From Actinomortierella ambigua (taxonomy: Eukaryota > Mortierellomycota > Mortierellomycetes > Mortierellales > Mortierellaceae), in contig JAAAJB010000221.1 of assembly GCA_016098155.1 (NCBI GenBank), forward strand, positions 1 to 46,141: a stretch of 46,141 nt of DNA, written 5' to 3'. The notes below the pieces were generated by a model, which saw nothing but the letters and a program-made list of their open reading frames with translations, was not told where the DNA came from and ran no database searches. A program made the position numbers and the translations under genes. Shown in pieces: positions 20,650 through 33,426 of this stretch. How positions within the stretch are numbered: the first letter of the stretch is position 1; every line of letters begins with the position of its first letter.

Positions 20650-21339
20650 GGTTGTGGGTGTTCCTGAGAAGTGAAATGCATGCTGATCAGGGAAACGCCC
20701 CCAAACGTAGCTTGGGACTGCTTTTTTCATTGTGCTGTCAATTTGTCAATCGCTCTTTCACTCTCATACATTTTGGGCACTTCAACCTCTGTCTGTGTCT
20801 GCTGCCAAAAAACCATAATTGGCACTCGCATAGCCCAATCGTATCGACGCCCGGCCTGCGCTGATCTGATCCAGCTGCTGGCCAGCGCAGAGATGTGTGT
20901 GTGTGGGTGTGGGTGTGTGTGTGTGTGTGTGTGTGTGAGAGCGAGAGAGAAAGAGAGAGAGAGAGACAGAGTGGGATGGTGAGAGAGAGACAGACAGAGA
21001 GAGAGAGAGAGAGACAGAGAGAGATGGACATCTCTTTCCTATGTTTCCTACTCTTGTTGTCATGTTCTCCACATGTCGGTGGATGGTATATTGTGCGGGG
21101 AAGAGAGTGAGTGGAGAGAGAGCAACTCTCCCTCCCCCCCCCCCCTTCTTTCCGCGTCCTCTTTCTTTTTCTTCCTCTTCTTTTCTCTCCCTTGTCTTCT
21201 TCCCCCCTTCACACCCACTTGGTCACTCCATCCCCGAGCCTCCATTGACACATTAACCTCATTCTCCTCTGGCAGTCTCTCCTCTCCACTCTTGCTTCTT
21301 CGTTTCACTCCCCCCTTTCTCGTGTCCCCTTCTCCGACC
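20650..21339. promoter_or_regulatory. Divergent promoter region with long GT/GA simple repeat
   Basis: These 690 bases lie between the start codons of the FMC1-like gene (-) and the acyl-CoA synthetase (+). The middle is a dinucleotide repeat block (20894-21025). The part next to the synthetase (21130-21335) is almost purely pyrimidine, a typical strong fungal leader. No TATA box is clear. Confidence 0.5.
20894..21025 (+). repeat. Compound (GT)n(GA)n microsatellite
   Basis: GT repeats with a few GGGT interruptions (about 20894-20938) run directly into GA-rich repeats with GACA interruptions, to about 21025. The block sits between two divergent promoters, so length change here could affect either gene. 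Confidence 0.9.
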
Positions 21340-24043
21340 ATGCGCTTCAAGTCCTCAAACCTCGCCCAACAGAGTGTCGAGCTTCCGGGCACCCGCTCCG
21401 CTGGCGCCACCGGTATATGATCCATCCTTCCTTCCTTCCTCAGGAATCATCACTCCTCTACTCTCCTTTCCTCTTCTCCCAACTTTCTCCACACACACAC
21501 GCACACACCCACCACCCCCCAATTCAATATCGACCCATGTATCTCTCTCTTCCCCTCCCTCTAAGCGCATGGAACATAGTTTATTTCGTTGCTTTGTGTC
21601 CACAAACAAACCCGCTTTTTGCTCGTGAAAAAAAAGGTGGGTCGTGGGATCAATTCGCTCGATCGATCACTGACTAGCTGATGGTTTCCCTTAATTTTCA
21701 ATTTTCTTTCAGGCGTCTTTCGGCATGTTTCCCACACGGCCGAGCTGGTCGAGTTCCTCCCCGGCCACCCTGAGCTCAAGTCCCTCTACGATATCTGGCA
21801 AAACTGTAGGTGAACAACATGTGCAACAATCACAAATCACGCATGCGCTGCATCCTGTTCTTGTTTTGTACAAAGAGATGTGTTCTCGGGAAAAGACAGT
21901 AGCCCAGACTCACACGTGTCTCTTCTCCACACACAAACACCCTCCCTTGATAGCCGTCAAGGAGTTTGGTCCTCGCGACTTCCTTGGCCATCGTCCCTTC
22001 AACACGGTCGCTCAAAGCTATGGCGGTTACACCTGGCAGACCTACGCTCAGATCGACAAGCGTGTCAACGCCTTTGGCAGTGGTCTGATGTACCTCAACG
22101 AAAAGGTGCTTGGTAACGCTCAGCTCAACCGCTGGTCTCTCGGCATCTGGTCCGTTAACCGCCCCGAGTGGTTCCTCTCCGAGATGTCCTGCAACCTGTA
22201 CAACAACGTTTCCGTCCCTCTCTATGATACCCTTGGTCCCGATGCTGTCGAATACATCATCAACCATGCCGAGACCCCCATTGTTGTTGCCAGCGGTAAG
22301 CTTGAAGTTCCTTTTTCTCTTTTTTTTTTTTGGGCTTTCATGTGTTTGTCCATGAGGCCCGTCCCCCGCCCCGGACAAAAAAATAAAGGGAGGAGAGGAA
22401 ACAGGGTACTAGGAAAATGTATCTCCACCTCCATCAGCCACTGAAATGCAGGACCACCCCTCCCCCACGCAACCACCCACCCAAGATCGTCGACAAAAAA
22501 GGACAGAAATCTAATTTGGCACAATTTCTCCAGCCAACCATATCGCTTCCCTGCTCGAGAATGCCGAAAAGCTGCCCACGCTCAAAGCCATCATTAGCAT
22601 GGACTCGCTCCAGGACACCGTCCCCGTTCCCGGCCACACCAGCGCCGCCAAGGTCCTCCGTGCCTGGGGTGCCCAAAAGGGTATCCGCGTCTTCGACTTT
22701 GCTGAGATTGAAAACCTCGGTGTCGAGTTCCCCCGCAAGCACATCCGTCCTCAGGCCGACGAGGTCTGCTCGATCTGCTACACCAGTGGCACCACTGGTG
22801 TTCCCGTAAGTTGAAATCCAAAGGAGAATGCAATGCCTCTGACCCATGCAAAGACAATGCAGGTACAAGTGTGACATCACCGAACGCATACATGGAATCA
22901 ATATCCCTGATAGTTTGATACTCCTATCCGTTGCCACGATCTACTAGAAAGGTGCGCTGTTGACACACAAGGCCATTGTGGCTGCTCTGGGTTCCAATGC
23001 GATCGATGTCGGCACCGAATCCGAGGACGTGGTTATCAGTTTCTTGCCCCTTGCCCACATCATGGGTCGTACGATCGATGCCTCCGCCATGGCGTCTGGC
23101 GCCAAGCTTGGTTATTTCCGAGGTGACATCTTGCTCCTGCTCGAGGATGTTGGTGAACTCCGCCCCACCTTCTTCCCTGCCGTGCCTCGCCTGCTGAACC
23201 GCATCTACGCCAAGCTGGTCGCTTCGACCATTGAGGCTCCCGGTTTGGTCGGTGCTCTTGCCCGCCGCGGTGTTGCCACCAAGCTGGCCAACTTGGCTGC
23301 AGGCAAGGGTGTCACCCACCCTCTGTGGGACCGCCTCCTCTTCAACAAGGTCAAGCAGGCTCTTGGTGGACGTGTCCAAGTCATCCTGACTGGATCCGCT
23401 CCTATTGCCAAGGAGGTCCTTTCGTTCCTCCGTATTGCCTTCTGTTGCACTGTCCTGGAGGGTTATGGTTCGACCGAGGGTATCGCCAACGCGACCCTGA
23501 CTGTTGCAGAGTATGTTGGAATATTATCCGTCAAAGATTACTACGCTATGATACCACATGTTTTCTTTTTTTGATGACTGGCTGACTCTTGACCGCCTTT
23601 CTTTGGCTTCCAATGACAATAGGGAATACATTCCTGGCCACATCGGTTGCCCTCGTTCAAGCACGGAGATCAAGCTGGTGGATGTTCCCGAGATGAACTA
23701 CTTCTCGACAGACAAGCCCTATCCCCGTGGTGAGATCCAGATCCGCTCGGTGGCAATGTTCTCAGGCTACTACAAGGATGAGAAGAACACGAAGGAGGCC
23801 CTTTCTGAGGATGGTTGGTTGGCCACAGGCGATATCGGTTTTGTCGACGAGCGTGGATGCTTCACCATTGTTGATCGTAAGAAGAACATCTTCAAGGTAT
23901 GGTTCTATCACATTTCACTCTCCCAATCCCCCATCGCTTTCCTCTTTCCTTATTCCTCGTTGGAAAAAAAATGGTGTCGCTGCCTACGTTTTCACTTTGA
24001 GCGCGTGAGGACTAGTCCGAATTGTTAACACCCTGTTTTTTCT

Positions 24044-24091
<48 letters not shown>

Positions 24092-24584
24092 TGTTGAAAA
24101 TTCTCCGTCTGTGGGGGATGAATAGCTTGCCCAGGGCGAGTATATTGCACCAGAGAAGATTGAGAACGTGCTGCAGGCCCGCTGCAACCTGATCCAGCAG
24201 ATCTATGTGCACGGCGAGTCGCTGCAATCGACGCTGGTGTCGATTGTGGTGCCGGAGCCAGAGACATTTGCGCCGTTTGTGTCGGCGATTGTGGGCAAGA
24301 CGATTACGATGACGGATCTGGCAGGATTGGAAGCGGCCGGTCAGGATCCCCGTGTGCGTGCAGCGGTATTGAAGGAGTTGGAGAAGGCCGGCAAGGCCGG
24401 AGCGCTGCGAGGATTTGAGTTTGTGAAGCGTGTGTACCTGACGATGGATGCGTTCTCGGTCGAGAACAACATGATGACGCCAACATTTAAGGTGCGTCGC
24501 CCGCAGGTCAAGGAGGCCTACACGGCTCAGATCCAGGCCATGTATGAGGACATCAACTCGGCTGCTATTCCCGCCAAGCTTTAA
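21340..24584 (+). CDS. Long-chain acyl-CoA synthetase, probably peroxisomal
   Basis: Seven exons, 21340-21412, 21713-21805, 21954-22295, 22534-22805, 22948-23510, 23623-23896 and 24126-24584, give 691 residues in one frame. The enzyme activates long-chain fatty acids with ATP and CoA. Visible family motifs are the AMP-binding loop YTSGTTGVPKG, split by intron 4 directly after VP; LPLAHIMGR; LTGSAPIAKEV; GYGSTEG; and DGWLATGDIGFVDERG followed by [23 protein letters not shown]. The last three motifs form the fatty-acyl-CoA synthetase signature and the hinge. The length fits the Faa/ACSL family. The protein ends in AKL, a recognised variant of the SKL peroxisome signal, so import for beta-oxidation is likely. 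The final exon uses many more G-ending codons than the earlier, C-ending exons. Confidence 0.95.
24047..24088 (+). repeat. (TC)n microsatellite in the last intron of the synthetase
   Basis: This is an uninterrupted TC run of about 42 bases, ending 37 bases before the 3' splice site of the last intron (23897-24125). It may act as, or compete with, the polypyrimidine tract. Confidence 0.95.
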
Positions 24585-27340
24585 AGAATGTAATCTTTTG
24601 AAGAAACATAAAAAATGTGAGTTGATTATCATCGCGTGTGTCCTGATTGTTCGTGCACGCGGCCACGATCATCATTATTCGACCGATTGACAGGTGGCTA
24701 AAAGGGGCAGTTTGAGTGTGCTCATCAGCACTTTGATCGGATCAGTTCTCGAGCTGCTCTTGTCAGAGAATCTCGTGGATGTCTGCACGGCTGTGCAAAC
24801 AAGTTTAAATTCTGCTGGAACGCGGAGATGCGGAAAGAAAGAGGGTGCTAGAGTTTGTTCCTGAAGGGTCTGTTGTTTTGGGTGTTGCTGTGTTGCCTAT
24901 GAGCTCTATTTGTCCTTTCGCTGGTCACACACAAATGCCACACACAACACATAAACACAAACTTGCACTCACAAACACACGTTCAAGCCTGCTCAAAAAA
25001 TTAGCATAAACCAAAATTCCGAAGAGCGGCACACCATTTTTGCCGCCTGTTCGGTTCGTGTTCTCGTGTGCGTTCAAATTCAGGTGTCGTGTGTGTGTAT
25101 ACGTGCGTCTGAGCTCTCTTGGTTAAGATTGAAAAGAGAGAGCGGAGAGAGTGAGTGAAGGGAAAAGAGAGGGAGGGCCAAACCTTTACCCTTTCCCAGT
25201 CCCCACTCCGTACAATTGGAACTCCTGTTCAACAAAGGCTATCCCCCTCCACCATCTCCCCCCCCTCTCCCCTTGGCCCAACTTGATAAAACTGATCTGT
25301 GAACAGAGCTGCAAATGTGAAGAACGGTGGGCAATCCGGGTCTCTGCCGTGTTGGTACTGTCTGTAATGAGGTCTCAAAGTTTGCTAGAGCTTTTTTTTT
25401 GTAAACGACATCTTGGGTCGGGCTGTTCTATCTTTTTTTTTCTCGCTTCTTTGAACGCGCAAACACCCTAATGTTCTACTACTACGTACCTAGTACTACA
25501 TGAAATATCCATTCGATATGTGCTACAACCCCTTGTCGCTACAAGTGAGTTAATCGGAGGTCCTGGACACTATAGCGTGGCCAAGGCAAATACAAGTTGG
25601 TTTCATCCGACTTCGTCTGCGCACCACAATGAAAAAAGGGGGGAGGAGGAGGAGCAAATAACCTTTTTTCGATTGTCGACTGCTATTTGATTCCACGTCA
25701 TATACAACATGGACTTTCTTGGCACCTCCCCGTGCTCGTTGTTCTCCGATGCGAAGACGTAAAAATGACAAGACCGAAGAAGGATTAATAAGGAGATGGA
25801 AACATTCAAGTCACGCTTGTTTACGGGTTTATGGGTTCAAAGACCGGGGAGAGAGGTAGATGAAGAGAGATGGCTTTTCAATGAGGACAAATGGGGATAG
25901 AGGGCAAGCCACCTTTGTTGGTTTTCGTTCCTTTGTCATCCATGTTGCGAAACAGGGGACTTCCTTTGTCGTCATACTTGGAAAGGTACATTCGCGACGC
26001 GTAATGGTGCCCTGGTATATGTATTTGGATCCCTCCCCTCCCCCTCAAAGAACGGTCTCGAACAGGAAGTCGGTTTAGATTTACCTTTTTTTTCCTGTTC
26101 ACCAGGTCTCAAAAAACCTGTTTGGATTACTTATCTTGGGGTTTCGATCAGCACTGGGAGAAAGTCAGGGGGTTGGTCGGGTTGGACTGAGAGGGTGAGG
26201 ACGAGGGATGTCCTTTGAACTGGCAATGCAGCATAACAACAAATCGACTTGAGCAAATTGCTCTTTCTCAGGTGGGTTCAGGAGGGTGCTTTGAATAGGG
26301 GGAGGAAAGGAAGAAAGGAAACAAGTGGCCATTCTTCCAGCAAAGTGACCGAATCCGTAGCAAATACTGCACAGCATCTGCTTCAAAACGTGGTAGGCCC
26401 TGGTCCAGTTTTTTTTCGGTACGATCTGCAAATCATGGGTCAGACCCTCTTGTCATTGCACTAGTAGGTCTAGTCATGATGGGCTGAACGACATGTGTTC
26501 TGCTCTGCATGGATGGGATTGCGTGCCAAGATATGTATATGTATGTCGCATTTAGAGTGATGTACAATCCAGTTTCACATACCCTCGAGTGAATAGGAAG
26601 ATGGAGGGAAAGGAAGGGAAGTGCAGGAGGAGGGGTGGATCAAGAAAGCAAAATAAAGGTGGAGGCAAGGCATCTTCGGGGAGGGGGATCATGAACACAA
26701 CGGAGAGACGAGCGAGCCAAAACCAGCTGCATCTCGGACAGCTAACGGAGAACAGACCATCTGAAAGTCTCATTGCACTCGCATGAAGCAAACGCACTTT
26801 CAGATGGATAAAAGGGAAAACGCACACACACGCACGCACACACGCAAAATAAAAGGATTGGAAAAGGTGGTTCAGCACAGGAACAGGGACACTCGGGTGC
26901 AATGCAGCGGCGACGACAACAGCAAGAGGGGGGATTCCACATGTCGAGTTCCTATAGAGGGGAGCAGTGTGAATTCGAGAGAAGACAGCAAGACAAAAAA
27001 AGTGGCCTGACGCTGTGTTAGGCCCAAGAACATGCCGCGAAAACCCCCTCTCCTTGTGTGTCGTTGTCTCCTTGCTTCTTCTCCTGGATGTGTTCTTTCT
27101 TGTTTCCCCACATACATACCCTCCTCCCCCTTTGTCCTGCAAGATCCCCTCCCCCCCCCCCATCATGGAACCGAGGAACAGGATCGGCTTGGGCTAGTTT
27201 GAGGGAGGGTTGCCTCTGTCGGATCCAATACCACGTTCAGCAATTAGGGATGAGACCACCCACCTCGCATGCACATTTTTGCCTTTTGGAGGAGCGCAGA
27301 GGAGGGGAGGGGGGGTGAGATGGGAAAAGAGCAGAAGTGA

Positions 27341-27348
27341 TATAAAAG
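27341..27348 (+). promoter_or_regulatory. TATA box with CT-rich downstream leader
   Basis: TATAAAAG, followed about 25-30 bases later by CA-rich and then CT-rich DNA (from about 27360), is the standard layout of a strong fungal promoter. There is no good open frame directly downstream. It may start a long leader for the arrestin-like gene 2 kb away, or a noncoding RNA. Confidence 0.45.
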
Positions 27349-29029
27349 AAGCAGCACGTCCACAACACACATACATTCTGCTCTCCTTTCGCTCTCTCTT
27401 CCTCTTTTCTTCTCCTGCCCTCTCTTTATCTCACACACGCAAACGTACATACATACTGTCTCTCCCAAACTGTTTCGCCAAGCACTCATCTGCCCTGCTC
27501 AGCATTCTACCTCTCTCTCTCCTACGCCATCGCGGTATCCTATCCACCTGCCCTTGTGAAACGTACGATCGTCCATCCCATTCGCATTTTAATTTACCCT
27601 GGGCTGTAGCAGAAAGAATCTTCCGCCTGCGTGCTCCTGCCCTGGTAGCCCCCCTCCACCACCCTGCCTTTTTTTCCCTATCATTCCAAGCACTCGTCCA
27701 ATTGAACCCTCGTTTTTTTCTAAACCTCGTCCTTGTCCTTTACATTCCTCCCGCACAGCATGGCCTGATGTTTTGGAGATCACCACCACCCGGTTCTCAT
27801 TCTTCTGTCCTCGGGTCCACACTAGCCATTTTTTCTCCGCTCGCTCCTCATACTCCCTCCTTCACTTCCCTCCCCCCCCCCTCTTCTCCCACAGACTGTT
27901 TCCTCCATGTCTGCTTGGGGTCAGCCAAAATGGCCACTAAAAAATCTTTCCGATGAACCCTGAAGATAAAAAAACGGGTACCTTGCACAGTTCTCTTGGC
28001 GTGTCTCAATATCATTATCATTCTGTCCCCTTTTGACCTCTGCTCACCTCCATGTGCCCACACATGTACACACTTCTCCGTTCTCTATTGTTGCTCATCG
28101 TACGATGTTAAGATCCAACTTTGTGGATCTCCGAATGAGCCTGGCTTTCCCCCTCTTTCTTTCCCTTCCTTTCCCCCTCCCCTTCACATCCCTCTCCCAA
28201 AAGGTCACCTACTTATGTAGTCGTGCATGGTGCCAATCAATCCATGCATTCTCATGTAGCCAAAATGGCCGCTCTGCCCTGCAACTTTTGCCTCGTTTCT
28301 CTCCCTTCCCTGCTCATACAATATTGGTCCAGATCTTTGAACACGCTAGGTCGACCTTAATCTCTTGATCTTCATTGTACGACTTTGCTGGTGAATGCCA
28401 AGGATCCGGGCTGTATCTTTGCGTTCCTAAAATTTTACCACCTCTCTTCCCTCCGCTTGGTTCAAAGACAGCAGACTATTTTTTGCCATTTCTTTGGGCT
28501 TGACTGCTTGTGTTCCATTGCTCGACTTTAGCTTTTCTCCCTTTTATTGTTGTTGACGCTCCTCCTACATTGATACCCTTAACATCTTCGCTGTTCTCCT
28601 CCTCAACGTCGTCCTCTTCCAAGTGAGAGCTGTTCTCTATATTGCGGTCTCAGTGGACGCTTGGCAAGCACATCTGCCCCACCACAAAATAAACACCTGT
28701 TGCCATCATCACCTACAGAATCGAAGAATCGAGTCCAAGGAGGAGGAGTAGGAGGAGGGGGGGGGTTTTTTGGCGGGGTATCACCATCTTTCCTTCAACC
28801 GGGGCTACAAGGTTTGACTGAATCGTACCCCACACCCTTCATTTACTTTCGGCTTGGACCTGAGTTTCTCCAGGTGTCTGGGGCTGAAGGGCCGCTGACG
28901 GTTTTCTGTGCCACGCTACACCGCTGCTTTGCTTTGCATGCGTCGAAAGTTATTTCAGGGCACGCACACGCACGCAATAGCCAACGAATCTGCATTGGTT
29001 ATATTTTTATATATTTTCGTGCATCGAAT

Positions 29030-29036
29030 TATAAAA
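29030..29036 (+). promoter_or_regulatory. Second TATA box, nearer to the arrestin-like gene
   Basis: TATAAAA lies in an AT-rich patch (about 29000-29036), 308 bases before the proposed ATG at 29344. It is followed by CT-rich DNA. It is the simpler candidate for the main promoter of the arrestin-like gene. Confidence 0.45.
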
Positions 29037-29343
29037 TGGGCACTCGGTCTTTCATGTCTCTTCCCCTTTTTCCGTTCACTTTTTCACCTGGCAAAAGTCT
29101 GCAGCGGCTCCTAAAGCATCCTGTTGCGAACACTTCCACCTCCCCTCTCCGTTCTCCTTGCCTCGCTTCTCCTTTCCCCTGTCTCAAACCACATTTATTT
29201 CCATCATTGTCGTTGAGACCTTCATACCTTAGCCTCCCTAACATTTCGTTTCCTTTTTTTCTTCTTGCTTCACCGTCTTTTGTGCTGCTTTGTTTTGTTT
29301 GTTCTTTTCCGCACCACCTTGTCCTTCAATTCCACGGGCCCAA

Positions 29344-32300
29344 ATGTCACACTCGACGACAAATTTGTCTACTGCTGCTGCTGTTGCCGCCATCGCTACT
29401 GCAGCACCCTGGGTAGCAAAGAACTATTCCGAACCACAATTTGTCACAATGCCGTCGGTGGAGCAGTACCGCCCTCTCCATCAGAGTTCCGATGTTCCCC
29501 CTCCTCCAGCCTTTCTCGATAGTCGTCGGAACCACTACCATCCACATAGCCCCAATACAACAACTGCTTCGACCACTGCAGAGATGATGCAACAACAACA
29601 ACAACAACCGCATCACGAGGCCTCAGAAACTCTCCTTAATGGCGACAAAACGGGTCCGCCATTCAAAGGCGGCAAAAATAATAACAGTAACAGTGGCGGC
29701 AACAACAACAGCAACAACGGCAACAACAAGGCAGTTCAAAAAAAGTCTCTGACAATCCATATTGACACACCACATGTTGGACCAAACGGAATGCCACTCG
29801 TATACGGGTCCAGTCCAGAAGGACCAGGCAAGATCAAGGGCCGAGTCCGGTTCGCCGCCAATTACGATTGCAAGGGCAAAGACATCCAGATCATTTACGA
29901 GGCTCGTGCCGAGGCAAGCTGGAGCAGTAATGTCACCAAATCCTCGGGGGTTGGAAAGTTGTCAATAGTACTTCAAACAATCACTTGATCTCACACCATT
30001 CTTTTTTCCCTTGTATTCCTGGAAATGCAAATTTTTGAAAAAAAAAATAGCCATTGAAAACAAAAAGATGGTCCACCACCATACACGCGAGGATTTCGGA
30101 CACCAGACATGGACCCTCCCGCTCAAACACACCAAGGAAGGCGGGTCAACTATCGTGGCTGGTGAATACGAAAAGGCTTTTGAAGTCCTGTTGGTGCCAC
30201 CTTCCCATTTTCCCTCCGACTCGGCCTCAGCCATGTCTTCCTCGACCTCCTTGCATAACGGCAACACCCCCTCAACATCACGCCGCCATCCTCGCAATCC
30301 ATCCTCGGCCTTCTATAGCCTCGACACAGGCTCAAATCGCTCGACCGTTTACTCGGCCCACGCCACGTCAGGATCAGCAGCAGCGTCAGCATCTGTTGGA
30401 GGACTCCGTAGAGACTCTATGGATATCTCAGCTGCAGCACGGAACGCGGCAGCGTCGGCGCTTCCTTCGAGCAGCTATGGAATCCACGCACGGATGCGGT
30501 ACACGGTCCGCGCAATCCTTCAGCGACCGTTCCCGAGCTCCAATGTGGAGGCCTCCCAGGAAATTTGGGTCCTGCACACGTCATTGCCAAGTCGAAAGGC
30601 CTCAACATCTTCGTCGACGAGGACACCCACAACACCCACGACACCTACAACGCCAACAAGCCCATCGTCGTTCTCTTCTACTTCGACCGCTGTCAAGAAG
30701 CATTTAAGCAGTGACCGGGGCAACGGGAACGGTCACTATGGCTCTATGAGGCTCAAAAAGGATGTCAGCATCGTGTCATCGGAGGCAAAGGATGCGAAAG
30801 GACGACCTTTATCAACTGCTAGCATACAAGATGCCCGACGGAAGGCGACTCAGGATGATTGTCCAAAGCCCAAGGACGTTGAGACTACAACAGCAGACGC
30901 TGTCACCACAGTTCCTGGACAGGACAAGACTCACCCCTCCTCCACCGCTGCCCAAGATGACAACACCACCACCATGAAAGATTCAACCACGACAGGAGGA
31001 GGAGGAGGACTTGGAAGCGTGTTGACGTCGGTCAATGTTTTTCGCTATATCCCAACAGCATTACCAGCTGTCGATACCATCAAGAAAAGAATTGGCACAT
31101 CGATCGACAAGGCAGAGCAGTTGCTCATGTTTTCATCTTCCAAGTTGACCTCTTCTTCTCCCACACCTGCCCCAGGGTCATCCTCCTCATCTTCTACGGA
31201 TGAAGCTTCGTCCAAGGAGGCAGGCCATCAAACCTCCACAACAGCACCAACAACCATGACCACCACCTCGGTAGCATCCTCGTCGTCGTCGTCCAGCGAA
31301 AAAGAGGATGGAGCAAAGCCAGTAGTGCAACTGTGCTCGAGCTCGGGTGTTTCTGGCGATCCACGGCGTCATAGCATGCAACCACCCGCATCCTCACAAC
31401 TGCCATCAACGACACGATCCCAAACGACCGAAACAAAGGAGCAGTCTATCCATCGCTCGACCTCTCTGCCATCTACTCGAGGAGGCAGGATTCCTCAGGA
31501 TAAGGACCAACGCACCATGACAACAAGCCTAACCTCGGCGAATAGCACTATTACTGCAGCATTGTCACATCGTCGCGACTCCAAAGACCAAGGACGGCTC
31601 TTGCACCAGCATCCGGCTCGAGAAGCCAGCCACAGCCAGCGTCTCAAGGAGCACATGCAGAAGAAGAAAAAGACGGACATTGAGTACACGGGCATATGGG
31701 AGGTCTTTCAGATGCCGTACTGTCTCACCTTGCCCTCAGAGACGGTGCATCTGGGTCAGAAAGTGCCCTTGCGGATTCGGTTCGGCCCATTCCCCTGGGC
31801 CAACTCTGCCACCACTACCACCAGGAGCCCCCTTCGATCTTCCTCTTCCTCATCATCTCTATCAACCTTGACCTACCTGGACCTCGACGGCCGTGGGGGG
31901 AAGAGAGCCAAGCACCATCGTCGTCACCGGAAAACCACGTCTTCCAGCAGTAGCAGTGACTTTGAGGATGCCGCCACTCGCCGGATGCATGGCCATCCCT
32001 ACCCTCTTTCTCCCTCACGGCAGCGGCGGCTTCAGTGGGACCAACGCCGCCTGCCACTATCACAACCACCACCACCACCACGGTTCCGAGCGACGCGGGG
32101 TACACTCAAGCTCGTCGAGCATATCGTGCTGCGCAAGATTGACCATATCGAGGTCCCCCACCACAAGCTGACTCAGCAACAGCGCTCGACGGCTGCAAGC
32201 CGCCACTATCACTACCACCACCACCAATCGAGTGAGCAGGGCTCATTCCTTCAGCCACCATCTTCTTCCTCCTCTTCCAGACATCGGCAGTATGCAAGCC

Positions 32301-33388
32301 TGGCGAGCGCTAGCGCTGGCGCCAGTGGCCGCTCGACCCCTACTACCACCCTACCGCCGCCAGCGGTGCAAGTGACGGAGCCCACGAGCGGCAGTGTTGG
32401 CCGGTTCAGCATCCGACGACTCGTTGGCCGAAGTAACAACAACAAAAGCGGCAGCGGCAACAACCAGGACGTGAGCACCTCTAGCAATATCAGTCTTCAG
32501 AATACCAGTTCCCCCTCGACCAGTCCTCGTCCTTCCGAGTACATGGAGCGACTGCATGACAGTGGTACTTCTCCTGCTGCTGCTTCTTCTTCTTCTTCCG
32601 CCAACCAACAACACTACCTCAAAGTCCTCTCACCATCAGCCTCGGCAGTAGTGCCTTCCTCGCCCACCAGTATCCACTTCCCACTGACGGGCCGCCCCAC
32701 CTCCGCAGCGGCAAAGAGCAATGTCAACAACAACAACGGTGGCTTCCGGCTCTGGCCAAAATCCTCCACCTCCAAGAAGCGTCAGAGTCTGGACCTCCAC
32801 CCTCACTCGGGTCGCCACAGCATGGACAACAGCGAGCTGGGTCTGGCGGCTTTTGGTGGTGGCGGCGGTGTCGGAGCAGGGGGAGGAGGGCGGAACGTCT
32901 CTGGGGACGCACTCCATCGGTCTGGCCATGGCGATAGCGGCGGTGGTAGTTCCACCAAGCCCATGACCACCAAAGTAATCAGCCAAGTCGAGGCCCGGTT
33001 CAAAACCGAGGTCATGACGTTGCCCCTGGACCAGTTCCTGACCGGAGAAAAGATCTTGTCCACCCACAGTGTTGTTGGTGCGGAGGAAGGGTCCAAGAAC
33101 AACAAAAACAACAAAAGCAACAACAAGAAGACAAAGGCGACCAAATTCGACGATGACAAGACCGACCAGCTTGTTGGCCAAGTCAACGACGACAAGAGCG
33201 CCGACCACCAGGACCAACAACAACAACAACAACAGTTCTGGGAAACCACCGTCTGGTTCACCATCCCTGACCCGTCCAAGGTCTCGCCTTATACCCAGAC
33301 CACCAACATTGTCAAGAGCCACACCTTGCAGCTCATCCTTGGCTTTGCTCTCGAGATCCCACCCGCCCCAGCTCGAGACAGCGATGAA

Positions 33389-33426
<38 letters not shown>

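Larger units (their letters stand above)
24585..29343. other. Long region without a recognised gene, including leader-like DNA
   Basis: About 4.8 kb between the synthetase and the arrestin-like gene. I find no protein family in any frame. The first 500 bases should contain the synthetase 3' UTR. From about 27340 the plus strand becomes strongly CT-rich after a good TATA box, and stays pyrimidine-rich up to the arrestin-like ATG. Part of it may therefore be a long, possibly spliced leader or a separate noncoding transcript. The open frame at 27210-27956 crosses this CT-rich DNA and has no domain. Confidence 0.5.

Noticed and set aside
26552..27166. Minus-strand open frame of 204 codons
   Set aside because: The composition follows purine/pyrimidine bias and CA repeats; no family, signal or exon partner is seen.
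27210..27956. Plus-strand open frame of 248 codons
   Set aside because: It is serine/proline/leucine/phenylalanine filler from CT-rich leader DNA. It begins before the TATA box at 27341, which argues against it being the coding region of that promoter.
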